Shown here: positions 40,001-48,409 of the stretch, in pieces | How positions within the stretch are numbered: position 1 is the first letter of the stretch | How the letters are laid out: every line of letters starts with the position of its first letter | Source of the DNA: Dyadobacter sp. NIV53 | Lineage (GTDB): Bacteria; Bacteroidota; Bacteroidia; Cytophagales; Spirosomataceae | Length of the DNA stretch: 64,000 nucleotides | Assembly (NCBI RefSeq): GCF_019711195.1 | Contig: NZ_CP081299.1 | Location: 124,001-188,000, forward strand | Reading direction: 5' to 3' | Notes under the pieces: model-generated | The model's input: only the letters and a program-made list of their open reading frames with translations | Database searches by the model: none | Told to the model about the DNA's origin: nothing | Position numbers and translations under genes: made by a program

Positions 40001-40279
40001 GCCAAGGAAGCAGCTTCCCTGCGCTTACGTCCAATTGTGATGACAGCGGTGGCAATGGTCGTGGGTATGATCCCAATGGCCAGCGGACTCGGTGAAGCAG
40101 GTGATCAGTCATCGCCACTTGGCCGTGCAGTAGTTGGCGGTTTGATTGCTTCTACCTTTGCAGCTTTATTTATATTACCACTGGCATTTGCATGGGGACA
40201 AGGCAAAGCTACCACGCAAAGCGTTTCCCTTGATCCGGAAGACGAAGAGAGCGAGTTCTATGTTCCAATGAGTCATTAA
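37019..40279 (+). CDS. RND efflux pump, inner-membrane permease (hydrophobe/amphiphile type)
   Basis: 1086 residues with the usual 12 membrane helices and two large periplasmic loops. MDLIRFALRKPITIIVLVAG begins the protein and GLALAIGILVDESTVTIENI is TM4 with its proton-relay Asp; SYMGIIMSVGVSISNAVLMV marks the second half. The sequence is of the AcrB/MdtB-like class, which exports drugs, dyes or bile-like compounds, not the CzcA metal class. A charged linker (about 497-540, with an Asp/Glu/Lys-rich stretch) separates the halves. It is flanked by its outer-membrane channel and adaptor. Intact. Confidence 0.94.
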   Translation: MDLIRFALRKPITIIVLVAGLFFFGINAVRTIKVDIFPKLDLPVMYIAHPFGGYTPNQMETFFGKQYVNILLYVNGIKSIETKNIQGLTLMKLNFYPGTDMAQAAAELGSFTNRIQAVFPPGSNPPFIIRFDASTLPVGQLVLTSDKRTNNELLDMANVYVRSNFTSIPGLVSAPPFGGNVRTIVIKADPELLRSHNMTADQLVEALKVNNQTAPSGNVRIGDKNYITPTNTTIRNVKDFENIPLFKGGVQNIYLKDVATVEDGADITSGYGLVNGKRSVYLSIAKGADASTWEVVQNLKKAIPKIQSTLPDDVKVSYEFDQSVYVMNSVMSLLTEGAIGAILTGLMVMLFLGDPRGALIVILTIPTAIISSVLFLNLFGQTINIMTLSGLALAIGILVDESTVTIENIHQHFDMGKPKALAIWDACQEIAFPKLLILFCILAVFAPAFTMGGIPGSLFLPLALAIGFSMIISYFLAQTFVPVMANWIMKIKHHKKSDGSEMTDAEEFAASGLGKSSADQKAHLAEKHLDEHNEKVGIFDRVRSRFMRFINRMMPYRKSIVVGYLVVSTALAALMLTNIGKDVLPKVNGGQFQVRLRAPEGTRIERTEEKTLKTIELIKEIVGKENVSVTSAYVGTHPGLFSVSPLYLWMAGPQEAVVQVALEEDFHTNLDELKEKIRTRVRESMPDVALSFEPIELTDKILSQGSPTPIEVRMSGRNKKVNEDYAKKIIAKLQKIAYLRDVQLGQSNKYPAINIEVDRIRAAQLGVDMNDVSRSLIASTSSSRYTDKNIWVDEKAGLSYSVQVQVPESKMSSINDIGEIPLLKNSSRPILHDVATITADTTYGENDNLGAMPVLSVTANLNNIDLGVAKTDVQAAINSLGELPRGLSVELIGMSQTLTDTLDSLQNGLIVAIVVIFLMLAANFQSFKVSAIVLATVPAVILGSLALLMITGSTLNLQSYMGIIMSVGVSISNAVLMVTNAEQLRKYNGDAIISAKEAASLRLRPIVMTAVAMVVGMIPMASGLGEAGDQSSPLGRAVVGGLIASTFAALFILPLAFAWGQGKATTQSVSLDPEDEESEFYVPMSH

Positions 40280-40305
40280 AATACTAAATCGAAAAATTAA
40301 TTAAG

Positions 40306-41432
40306 ATGAAATATTTGTCAAACATCACATTTTCACTCCTGCTTGTTGCTGCCGCCGTAACATTTCAAAATTGTGGTTCTTCAAAAGCAAAAGAAGAAGA
40401 GGAAACAGCAGAAAAACCGGTTGAAGCGCTTGTAATTGAAGGTTTTGTATTAAAAAAGGGCAGCTGTCTTCCGACTTACAGATTCCTGGCGAACTCATTG
40501 CGTTTCAGCAGGTTGATCTTTATGCCAAAGTAAGCAGCTTTGTTAAAAAGCTGCATGCCGATGTCGGAACGGAGGTACAACAGGGACAATTACTGGCAAC
40601 TATGGAAGCTCCTGAAATAACGGCTCAATTTTCGAGTAGCCAGTCAAAATTAAAATCCCAGGAAGCTATGTACCTGGCGAGCAAAGCCAGTTATGACAGG
40701 TTGCTTGAAACCAGCAAAACTCCGGGAACTGTTTCCCAGAACGACCTGGACCTAGCCCTTGCCAGACAAAACTCTGATCTGGCTCAACTGGAGGCTGCAA
40801 AATCCGCAAGTAAAGAAATAAGTGATACGCGCAATTATCTGGAAATCAGGGCTCCGTTCAGCGGTGTGATCAGTGCAAGGAATGTAAGTGCAGGTGCCTA
40901 TGTGGGCCCATCAGGAAAAGGCTCGGAATTTCCGATTTTCACATTGGTAGAACAAAGAAAATTAAGGCTTGTAGTAAGTGTTCCGGAGGCATATAGCGGT
41001 TATTTGAAAAGTAACAGTGTAGTTAATTTCAAAGTAAAATCGTTGCAGAATGATAAGTTCCCTGCAAAAGTTTCCCGTTTGGCCGGGGCGCTTGATACAC
41101 GTTTGCGTTCCCAGCGTGTGGAAATGGATGTAGCGAACAATGACAAACGATTGTTGCCCGGCATGATCGCAGAGGTCACAATACCATTAAACAGCGGTTC
41201 AAGTTCTTTTATAGTACCTACTACTGCCGTCCTAAATTCTACTACGGGAATATTTGTTATCAAAGTAGCCGATCAGAAAGCGACCTGGGTTCCTGTTAAA
41301 GTAGGTACAAGCAACGATGGTAAAACCGAGATATTCGGTGATGTGAATGAGGGTGATGTATTTGTGAAAGCAGTAAATGAAGAGATAAGAGACAAATCTG
41401 AAATTAAAAACTTCAAAACCGTAACGATATAG
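40306..41432 (+). CDS. RND efflux periplasmic adaptor, with a frameshift
   Basis: About 375 residues after joining two frames. The N-terminus (MKYLSNITFSLLLVAAAVTFQNC) is a lipoprotein signal with the lipobox Cys at about 23. The frame is lost in a run of six A (40452-40457): with one more A, LKKGQLSSDLQIPGELIAF continues into the adaptor's barrel-sandwich domain (KKLHADVGTEVQQGQLLATME). A coiled-coil hairpin and IRAPFSGVISARN-type lipoyl half follow. It would link the pump at 37019 with the channel at 35533. The break is at A AAA AAG, also a known slippery sequence, but a sequence error is more likely. Confidence 0.88.
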
Positions 41433-41450
41433 TCTAAGATCTTAGATCCT

Positions 41451-41497
41451 GAATCGTTCTTAATGAAGGGCATTTTTTCCTTCATTAAGAACGATTC
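41451..41497. terminator. Long hairpin terminator at end of RND operon
   Basis: GAATCGTTCTTAATGAAGG (41451-41469) and its exact complement (41479-41497) form a 19-pair stem around a nine-base loop containing TTTTTT. A perfect 14-base palindrome, TCTAAGATCTTAGA (41433-41446), lies just before it. The stem includes the stop codon of the convergent gene ending at 41460. Confidence 0.7.
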
Positions 41498-42080
41498 TCA
41501 GTTTAAAACCAGCCAGGTCCGTTTTCACTTCCCTGCACAGGCCATTTTTATATGTATAAACTCCCTTCTTTCCATCTGGCAAGGAAACTGCATAATTACC
41601 TTCTGACGTCTTTTTGATGGCACACATCTGCCCATATCGCTCCGAGTATACCTCGTTGATATTTACAGGTTCTTTGTAATAAAGGCTTGTAACTGTATTA
41701 TTAATTGGAGAATTGAATTCCTTTTTTGGCTTTTTATCTGCGTCTTCGCCAGAAAACCAAACCTCATACAACGTTTTTACACTGGATTTGGTTTGCGTTT
41801 TTTCTTTAAGGTCACCATTCACCTCATGTGCGCAAACGGCAGAAACGAGTTGCCCTTGTACAAAGCTTGTTTGTGTTGAGTATTTTCCGGAGTAGAACAA
41901 CAATTTAAACTTTGATTCTATCCTATGCGTTTCCACATTATTCGTCCCGGCATCATCAAATACTTTTAGCGAACCTATGGTTCGTCCAGCCACGATCACA
42001 TCATAAACATTGGTTTGGGATTTTACCTGAAATGAAATAAGCAATAATACGGATACAAACGTGAAGCTGAATAATTTCAT
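41460..42080 (-). CDS. Secreted DUF6134-like protein
   Basis: 206 residues with a signal peptide (MKLFSFTFVSVLLLISFQVKSQ). The mature domain is beta-rich: YDVIVAGRTIGSLKVFDD at the front, a middle SSVKTLYEVWFSGED, and YGQMCAIKKTSEGNYAVSLPDGKKGVYTY near the end. This is the layout I associate with Bacteroidota DUF6134 proteins of unknown role. Its stop codon falls inside the terminator hairpin of the convergent RND operon. Confidence 0.6.
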   Translation of the reverse strand: MKLFSFTFVSVLLLISFQVKSQTNVYDVIVAGRTIGSLKVFDDAGTNNVETHRIESKFKLLFYSGKYSTQTSFVQGQLVSAVCAHEVNGDLKEKTQTKSSVKTLYEVWFSGEDADKKPKKEFNSPINNTVTSLYYKEPVNINEVYSERYGQMCAIKKTSEGNYAVSLPDGKKGVYTYKNGLCREVKTDLAGFKLRIVLNEGKNALH

Positions 42081-42346
42081 GAACGATGGTTTTTAGTACA
42101 AATGCCGGTTTGGTATTTACTATAAAATTTTTGTTCCAAACTGTTCAGGAACAATGAAATATTCATTCGCTATAAAACCGTGCTTTTGCTGAAGTACTTA
42201 TTTAAACGTTGAATAACTTCTAAAAAATATATAAAATTTTCTAAATGTTTGATTCTGTTTGTAATAATTTGGCTATATCCGTTTTAAAAGATGATCTAAG
42301 AAGTTTTAGGCATGTATACTAAAATAATTTGTAGTTAATATAGATT

Positions 42347-43858
42347 TTACTTTTCCCTGGCTATGGAGAAGTCCAACTGCTGTATCAGTGCAGGATTTTC
42401 GGGAGATAAGGTAAAATATACGTTAATATTTCCCTGCTTCCCTTTAATGGTAAATGATCCCCGTAATTGGTTTTCGGCAATCATTTCACCAACAGAAATA
42501 ATTTCACCAGTTTTTGCATACAAAAGGTCCCATTCCTTTTTGCGGTGTTGAACGGATCTGTCAGGAAAGAAGTTTTCGGCAAATATTCCGCTCTGCTCAG
42601 CATTATTCCAGCCTGGTAACAACTTCACTAATTCCTGTTTACGCTGATTAAGAATTTTCGAAACAGCAACAGGAAGCGGCTTTAAGCCTGCCAGGGCAAT
42701 AATTGTATCCAATACTGCTGTATTGATTGTTGCCATACCCGCATAGGTCCTGTTGGCATAACCTATAATCCCGATACCATAATCCGGCAAAATCTGCCAC
42801 TGACTCCCAAATCCGGGCAAACCTCCCGTGTGTCCGACTCCTACCCTGCCTTCACAGTCTTTACTCCAACGCAATCCGTAGCCATAGGCAGAAACCATCG
42901 CACAGGTACGTCCGCCCGGATATTTAAAACTGGGATTAAGATTATTAAAATTCCAGGGCTGCTGCATTTCCCGCAAATCGCTTCTCAAGACCGGCCCCGT
43001 TTCCTTAGCTGAACTTGCCGGCCATGCCGACTGGTGAAATGCAACATATTTTCCAAAATCTTCAATGGAGGTAATCAGTCCGCCCATGACGCCATAGGTT
43101 CCATCGTGCTCTAATTGCTCTTCTTTCCAGATCTCATCTTCATAACGGTAGCCGTGAGCCAGTAAATTTTTCGGAGCCTCGGTATATTCCCAAATCGTGT
43201 GGTTCATACCCAATGGCCTGAAAATGGTTTCATTGATATATTGCTGATAAGTCTTGCCAGAAACATTACCAATAATTTTACCCAAAATTGCAAAGCCCAG
43301 ATTACTGTATTCATATGTAATGCCCGGTGTATTGGAAAATGATATCCCATTTTTGATCAAATCGATCAGCTCCTCATCCTTAGTATCAAGCTGACGGTCA
43401 CCCCATGGATTATCTTCAGGAAAACCTGCCATATGTGTCAGCAAATGCCTTATAGTGATCGGAGGCGAATCGGCAGTGAGCGAAGGCATTGATTTTAGCT
43501 CAGGAATGTACATGAATGCAGGATCATCAAGTTTGAGTTTTCCTTCTTTCCGCAAAGCCAGAATTGCCATTGCAGCCACACTTTTAGACATAGAAGCAAT
43601 TCTAAACATTGATTGGGAGGTAGCTTTGGTTGAAGTAGCAATTTCAGTAAAGCCTATTGCTCCACTATGAACCAGTTGTCCATCTACAACCAAGCCAAAA
43701 GCCACCGCCGGAAAATGGCTTTTATCTGCATACTCCTTATAAAGCTTCTCCATAAACGGAATAGCTGCTTTTATTTTGTTAAGGCGTTCAGAATTGGGAG
43801 CTTGGGAAAATGTAAGGACGGAAAAGAGTAAAAAGAGTGGAGTTAATATCAATTTCAT
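42347..43858 (-). CDS. Secreted serine hydrolase (class C beta-lactamase family)
   Basis: 503 residues with a signal peptide ending TFSQ. The penicillin-binding-protein-like fold shows the catalytic SxxK as SMSK in FRIASMSKSVAAMA, then YSN in TYEYSNLGF and the third motif as HTGG in VGVGHTGGLPGFGSQW. After the catalytic domain (to about 385) comes a C-terminal domain of about 110 residues often seen in Bacteroidota members. These enzymes include esterases, D-aminopeptidases and carboxypeptidases; lactam resistance is not implied. Single-gene unit. Confidence 0.88.
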   Translation of the reverse strand: MKLILTPLFLLFSVLTFSQAPNSERLNKIKAAIPFMEKLYKEYADKSHFPAVAFGLVVDGQLVHSGAIGFTEIATSTKATSQSMFRIASMSKSVAAMAILALRKEGKLKLDDPAFMYIPELKSMPSLTADSPPITIRHLLTHMAGFPEDNPWGDRQLDTKDEELIDLIKNGISFSNTPGITYEYSNLGFAILGKIIGNVSGKTYQQYINETIFRPLGMNHTIWEYTEAPKNLLAHGYRYEDEIWKEEQLEHDGTYGVMGGLITSIEDFGKYVAFHQSAWPASSAKETGPVLRSDLREMQQPWNFNNLNPSFKYPGGRTCAMVSAYGYGLRWSKDCEGRVGVGHTGGLPGFGSQWQILPDYGIGIIGYANRTYAGMATINTAVLDTIIALAGLKPLPVAVSKILNQRKQELVKLLPGWNNAEQSGIFAENFFPDRSVQHRKKEWDLLYAKTGEIISVGEMIAENQLRGSFTIKGKQGNINVYFTLSPENPALIQQLDFSIAREK

Positions 43859-44160
43859 ATTGTAATGAGCTTATTTTAACGGGTATGATGGTGAATTTAG
43901 TGATTTTGAACCAAACTTTCTTCTTACAAAACCGAACATATCCATTTTAATATTGGACAATATTTATAAAATTTCTAATTTCTTGAAATAATACAAACAG
44001 TGCTTTTTTATTTTATTTAAATAATACAATTATTGTGAATCTTATTCGGCATCAATGCGTTAATTTTGCATCAGGGATAGATTTAATTTAGATTATGTGA
44101 CTATTCCGGTATGAATGTGTAATTAAGAAAAATAAAAAAAGTTATATTAAGTTAGTTAGA
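43859..44160. other. AT-rich intergenic region between divergent genes
   Basis: 302 bases between the serine hydrolase and the MFS gene. No plausible frame, RNA fold or strong repeat was seen; it should contain the promoters of both genes. Confidence 0.4.
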
Positions 44161-45366
44161 ATGAATAGTTGGATTATTATTCCAGCAAAAATGAACACAA
44201 TTATGAATTATTCAATTTTCGCCCCCTCCGATTCCCGAAAATATCTGCGTATTGCAGTGGCTGCTTTCTTTTTTGTTCAGGGTTTAAGTTTCGCAGCCTG
44301 GGCTAGCCGCATACCGGATATTAAAAATATGCTTCACCTTACAGAAGGTGGATTGGGAACTGTTTTATTGGCTTTACCAATTGGTTTAATGGCCAGTTTG
44401 CCTATTTCAGGCTGGATGGTAACGCATTATGGCAGTAAAAAAATGGTACTTATCGGTGCAGTTCTCTATGCTACAACACTTGCCTTTATTGGTTTTGTAA
44501 CCCGTACGGAACACCTGGTAATTGCTCTATTCGCTTTTGGTCTTTGGGGAAACCTTACCAATATTGCAGTTAATACGCAGGCTGTTGCAGTTGAACAGGC
44601 ATTTGGCAAATCAATTATGGCTTCCTTTCACGGTTTGTGGAGTATGGCGGGATTTGTAAGTGCCATGATCGGATCTTTATTTATATCTATTCATGTTCCG
44701 CCGCAAATTCATTTTAGCATTATTGCCCTGGTTGCTTTCGTTGTAATTTTCACCGCTTACAAACATACGATGCCTGACAGTGAGAAAAACAGCGGCGAAT
44801 CTCAGCCAATGTTCGTTAAACCGGATCGCGATTTGTTGATCTTAGGTTTAATCGGTTTTTGTGCCATGGTTTGTGAAGGAGCTATGTTTGACTGGAGTGG
44901 TGTTTATTTTATGGAAGCCGTACACGTTCCGGCATCAATGACAACACTTGGTTATGTTGCTTTTATGGGCACCATGACCGGCGGACGTTTTGCTGGTGAT
45001 TGGCTGGCTAACCGCATTGGCAGGAAAAAAATGTTACAGATCAGCGGCCTTTTAATGGGAACCGGTTTAGCAATTGCCGTATTGTTCCCATTTCTGGTCA
45101 CTGCAACTATTGGTTTTTTATTGGTAGGATTTGGAGTTTCTTCTGTGGTTCCGCTTGTTTACAGTGCTGCCGGCAGATCAACTACCATGTCTGCCGGCAT
45201 GGCTCTTGCAGCGGTTTCATCCATCAGTTTTATCGGATTTTTGATCGGACCTCCACTGATTGGTATAGTGGCACAATTTGCAGATCTCCGCTGGTCATTT
45301 GCCATTGTTGGTATGCTTGCTTCTCTGACTACTCTGCTGTCTTCAAAAGCAAAATTGATCCAATAA
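44161..45366 (+). CDS. MFS transporter (YbjJ-like)
   Basis: 401 residues with twelve predicted membrane segments. FVQGLSFAAWASRIPDIKNM and GGLGTVLLALPIGLMASLP are features of the YbjJ/FucP-like group of major-facilitator proteins; GWMVTHYGSKKMVLIG holds the loop 2-3 signature. The true start may be one of two internal ATGs (44191 or 44203), as the first ten residues look unlike the family. The substrate is unknown; a sugar isomerase/epimerase lies convergent just downstream, which hints at a sugar or sugar acid. Confidence 0.85.
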   Translation: MNSWIIIPAKMNTIMNYSIFAPSDSRKYLRIAVAAFFFVQGLSFAAWASRIPDIKNMLHLTEGGLGTVLLALPIGLMASLPISGWMVTHYGSKKMVLIGAVLYATTLAFIGFVTRTEHLVIALFAFGLWGNLTNIAVNTQAVAVEQAFGKSIMASFHGLWSMAGFVSAMIGSLFISIHVPPQIHFSIIALVAFVVIFTAYKHTMPDSEKNSGESQPMFVKPDRDLLILGLIGFCAMVCEGAMFDWSGVYFMEAVHVPASMTTLGYVAFMGTMTGGRFAGDWLANRIGRKKMLQISGLLMGTGLAIAVLFPFLVTATIGFLLVGFGVSSVVPLVYSAAGRSTTMSAGMALAAVSSISFIGFLIGPPLIGIVAQFADLRWSFAIVGMLASLTTLLSSKAKLIQ

Positions 45367-45374
45367 TATCTGAC

Positions 45375-45430
45375 ACTTTCCATGACCAAGCTTTACCTTT
45401 CTTCAGACGGGGAACCTGGTCCTGGAAAGT
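45375..45430. terminator. Possible shared terminator between MFS and sugar isomerase genes
   Basis: ACTTTCCA-T-GACCA (45375-45388) pairs with TGGTC-C-TGGAAAGT (45417-45430), 13 of 14 positions, around a 28-base loop, between convergent stops at 45366 and 45433. The T tail is weak, so this is tentative. Confidence 0.4.
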
Positions 45431-45432
45431 TT

Positions 45433-46353
45433 CTATGCCAGAAACTGCTTCAGATAATTTCTGCTGGTCAGTATTGCACTGATCACATCCTGAACATTTG
45501 ACTCGTATGCTTTATCTTCCACTTCAATGACCACCGGACCACGGTAACGGACGTCCGTCAGTGCGCCAAAGAAACCACGCCAGTTCACATCCCCTAATCC
45601 CGGGAGCTTCGGAGAATGATATTCAAGAGGATTCGCCATGATCCCTACCCTGTCCAGTTTGTCTTTATATAGTTTGGCATCTTTTAAATGTATATGGTGC
45701 AATCTGTCCTTGTAAGCATAAATAGGTTTTATTTCATCCATCATTTGCCAAATCATATGTGAGGGATCATAATTCAACCCAAAGACCGGACTTGGAATAA
45801 CTTCAAACATGCGGTCCCAGACCGCAGGACTGACCGCGAGATTTTTGCCACCCGGCCACTCGTCGTCCGTAAAAAACATCGGACAATTTTCAATCCCGAT
45901 TTTAACATTGTTTTCTTCTGCTACTTTCACAATTGACGGCCAAACGTCTGCAAACCGGGCAAGATTATCTTTGACACTTTTGGAAGGATCACGGCCAATA
46001 AATGTAGTTACAACCGGAATTTCTAATTTGGCGGCAGCCCTGATCACCTGTTTGATATGCTCAATAAAAAACTCTGAACGGTTCGGATCAGCGTCAAGAG
46101 GGTTAGGATAATAACCTAATGCAGAAATAAAAATTCCCGCCTCCTTTATGGCATACTTAATTCCGTTTATTTTTTCTGCTGTCAGATTATTGACATCAAT
46201 GTGGGAAACCCCTGCATATCGCCGGCTATCTGTATTATCGGCAGGCCAGCACATCATTTCCACACAGGAAAAACCATGTCCGGCTGCAAACTTTATTACA
46301 TGATCAAAACCGAAATCAGCAAGAATGGCGCTGTTAAAACCTAATTTAAGCAT
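45433..46353 (-). CDS. Sugar phosphate isomerase/epimerase family protein
   Basis: 306 residues, TIM-barrel of the xylose isomerase-like (AP endonuclease 2) family. Metal-ligand motifs are GIENCPMF (Glu), NYDPSHMIWQ (Asp and His), HHIHLKDAK (His) and VIEVED (Glu). Start MLKLGFNSAILADFG is normal. Members act on keto sugars or inositol derivatives; the exact substrate is not visible. It converges on an MFS transporter of a sugar-like group and may share its substrate. Confidence 0.87.
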   Translation of the reverse strand: MLKLGFNSAILADFGFDHVIKFAAGHGFSCVEMMCWPADNTDSRRYAGVSHIDVNNLTAEKINGIKYAIKEAGIFISALGYYPNPLDADPNRSEFFIEHIKQVIRAAAKLEIPVVTTFIGRDPSKSVKDNLARFADVWPSIVKVAEENNVKIGIENCPMFFTDDEWPGGKNLAVSPAVWDRMFEVIPSPVFGLNYDPSHMIWQMMDEIKPIYAYKDRLHHIHLKDAKLYKDKLDRVGIMANPLEYHSPKLPGLGDVNWRGFFGALTDVRYRGPVVIEVEDKAYESNVQDVISAILTSRNYLKQFLA

Positions 46354-46634
46354 ATTGGCACGAAATTATGAAATGGGCATTTAAAAAAACTGACCGAATG
46401 TGACTGCTCGTGAAATTAAGAATAACACTTAGAAATCTTGATAAGATCTCAGTGAATTTCAGTTTATGAAATGAAAAAACACCCGTTTTACACTTTTCTC
46501 TAAAAACTCATCCAAATTTTAAACGGTTTCATCAATCCAGGCTACCATTTGTAACTATCCTGCAATAGTAAATCCTTTGAATTTTAGTAATATTGACATA
46601 AGAAATTGATGAATCTAAACACTTAAACGTACTT

Positions 46635-47312
46635 ATGGCAGATTCTGAACAGGGTATTGGCAAAAAAATAATAAGCTTTTTTATCAAAGAAAGTACTGAG
46701 CCGGTAACATTAGCCCAAACGAATGAAAAACCTATAGAGCAGCCAAAACAGGCGCCTACCACGACAGTACCTAATGTAGCCGGAACAGCAAATGTTGACC
46801 GGAAATTTGTGGATCATTTTGTGGATTTGCTCGAAAAAGCAAATTTACCCGGACCCGATTATTTTGAATACAAACAGGCATTAAAAAGTATGGAAGGCCT
46901 GAGTTTGGGTGAAGACAAGCAGTTTCAAGCCGCCTGGGCGAGTTTTAAGGCCATGGGAGGTGCGAAAGAAACCACTGTTCTAAAATCTTCCGCCGATCAG
47001 TATCTGGCTATTTTGGATAAAGACAGAAATTCTTTTCTTAAAGATGTGGAAAAAGCGATCGGTGACCGGGTTGGCTCATTACAGCAAGAGCATAAAAAAC
47101 TGGAAGAAAACAATGCTGCTTTTCTGCAGGAAATGGCTAACCTACAAAAGAAAATTGATGATAATAAAAACCGGTTAGGTCAAATTTCAGGAGAAATTAC
47201 TGAGCAAAGTGCCAAAATTAATGCGAATAAAGAAAATTTTGAAGTAACATATAAAAGCTTTGTTGATCAGATAAATTCTGATTTGAATAAAATTAATCAA
47301 TATTTAAAATAA
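46635..47312 (+). CDS. Cytoplasmic coiled-coil protein, first gene of four-gene operon
   Basis: 225 residues, no signal or membrane segment. Layout: a short amphipathic N-terminus (GIGKKIISFFIKES), a Pro/Gln/Thr-rich linker (about 25-55), a helical domain with FVDHFVDLLEKANLPGPDYFEYKQAL, and a long coiled coil from about 125 to the end, rich in Lys, Glu, Asn and Gln. The short helix could rest on a membrane. The next gene starts 21 bases later. I know no characterised relative; some Bacteroidota homologues carry generic names such as microtubule-binding protein. Function unknown; an oligomeric scaffold working with the next membrane protein is an inference. Confidence 0.7.
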   Translation: MADSEQGIGKKIISFFIKESTEPVTLAQTNEKPIEQPKQAPTTTVPNVAGTANVDRKFVDHFVDLLEKANLPGPDYFEYKQALKSMEGLSLGEDKQFQAAWASFKAMGGAKETTVLKSSADQYLAILDKDRNSFLKDVEKAIGDRVGSLQQEHKKLEENNAAFLQEMANLQKKIDDNKNRLGQISGEITEQSAKINANKENFEVTYKSFVDQINSDLNKINQYLK

Positions 47313-47333
47313 CCTAAACTAGATACTATAACA

Positions 47334-48347
47334 ATGGCAACACCAGATTTCAGTCAAATTGGCGGCTCACAGGAAGATGCATCCAAGCGGTCCTACTGGA
47401 GTAAACCTGAGGGCATTACTTCGCTGCTTTTTCTTGGTGGAATAGGCGCGGTAGGACTTTATTATTGGAATAAAATTGCAGCATTCCTGATTGATGTAAC
47501 CCAGAATACGCTCTACCTTGGATTTTTGATGGCAGTTCTTGCTGTCTTCGTTTTTCTGTTTACCAGTAAAGATGTGCGTACAGCGGTATTTTTTCTATTC
47601 AAAACACTGATGAGAAATATAACCGGGCTAATTATCAAGCTTGACCCGATCGCAATAATGAAGATCTATATTGATGACCTGAAAGAAAAAAGAGAAAAAA
47701 TGCAGGGACAAATCAATACACTTGCAGGCCAGTTGATAAAATTAAACAAGAATATCAACGAGAACAATGAGCAGATCAAGCAGAAATTTGCAGAAGCAAA
47801 TAAAGCGGGAACCATGCTTGACAGGCCTGGAATGAAAGAAACGGCATCTTTGGCCACTATTGAAGGAGCAGGTTTACAGGAAATGAACGAAAAGCTTTTT
47901 CCCTTGCAGCGAAACATGAAAACTGTATTGGAATTTATGGAAAAAGTAAATAAAAGCGCTGATTACATCATTAAAGAGACAGAAATTAAGGTAAAACTGA
48001 AAGAAGCAGAATATAGGATTGTAAAAGAAAGCTCTAATGCATTACGTACCGCTGTTAGCATTTTTAAAGGAAATCCCGACAAAAAATTCTATTTTGATGA
48101 ATCAATGGAATATATCCAGGATGATATGAGCCAAAAACTAGGTGAAATGAAACGTGCAATGGATTTATCTCTTGATTTTATCAATGGTGTGGATGTTCAG
48201 AATGGATTGCTTTCAGATAAAGGACAGGCAATGCTGGAAGCATATAATCATGGGGAATTCAAACTGATTCAACTTGATAAACCGCAAGCAGATCCGCGTT
48301 CGATTGATACACCAAAGGATTCCAGCTATAAAGGTTTATTAGATTAA
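47334..48347 (+). CDS. Membrane-anchored PspA-like coiled-coil protein
   Basis: 337 residues. Two membrane helices (about 27-52 and 58-78) are followed by a short amphipathic stretch and a long helical region (about 105-300) with heptad-like Lys/Glu/Leu patterns, such as MQGQINTLAGQLIKLNKNINENNEQIKQKF (given here only as its two ends matter: 123-133 and 141-152). The helical part resembles PspA/IM30 in layout, but PspA has no transmembrane anchors. The C-terminal 40 residues look disordered. It is the second gene of the operon, 21 bases after the first. The cytoplasmic arm could form oligomers on the membrane with the first protein. Confidence 0.7.
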   Translation: MATPDFSQIGGSQEDASKRSYWSKPEGITSLLFLGGIGAVGLYYWNKIAAFLIDVTQNTLYLGFLMAVLAVFVFLFTSKDVRTAVFFLFKTLMRNITGLIIKLDPIAIMKIYIDDLKEKREKMQGQINTLAGQLIKLNKNINENNEQIKQKFAEANKAGTMLDRPGMKETASLATIEGAGLQEMNEKLFPLQRNMKTVLEFMEKVNKSADYIIKETEIKVKLKEAEYRIVKESSNALRTAVSIFKGNPDKKFYFDESMEYIQDDMSQKLGEMKRAMDLSLDFINGVDVQNGLLSDKGQAMLEAYNHGEFKLIQLDKPQADPRSIDTPKDSSYKGLLD

Positions 48348-48409
48348 TATATTAAACTAATTAATAATTTATAAAATTAAATATCTAATCAATTTACAAT
48401 TATATATCA

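Noticed and set aside
40452..40457. Programmed -1 frameshifting at A AAA AAG as the normal way to make the adaptor or the metal pump
   Set aside because: Loss of one A from a longer run before G creates this motif by itself, no stimulatory structure was evident, and most other shifts in the window are at non-slippery sites.
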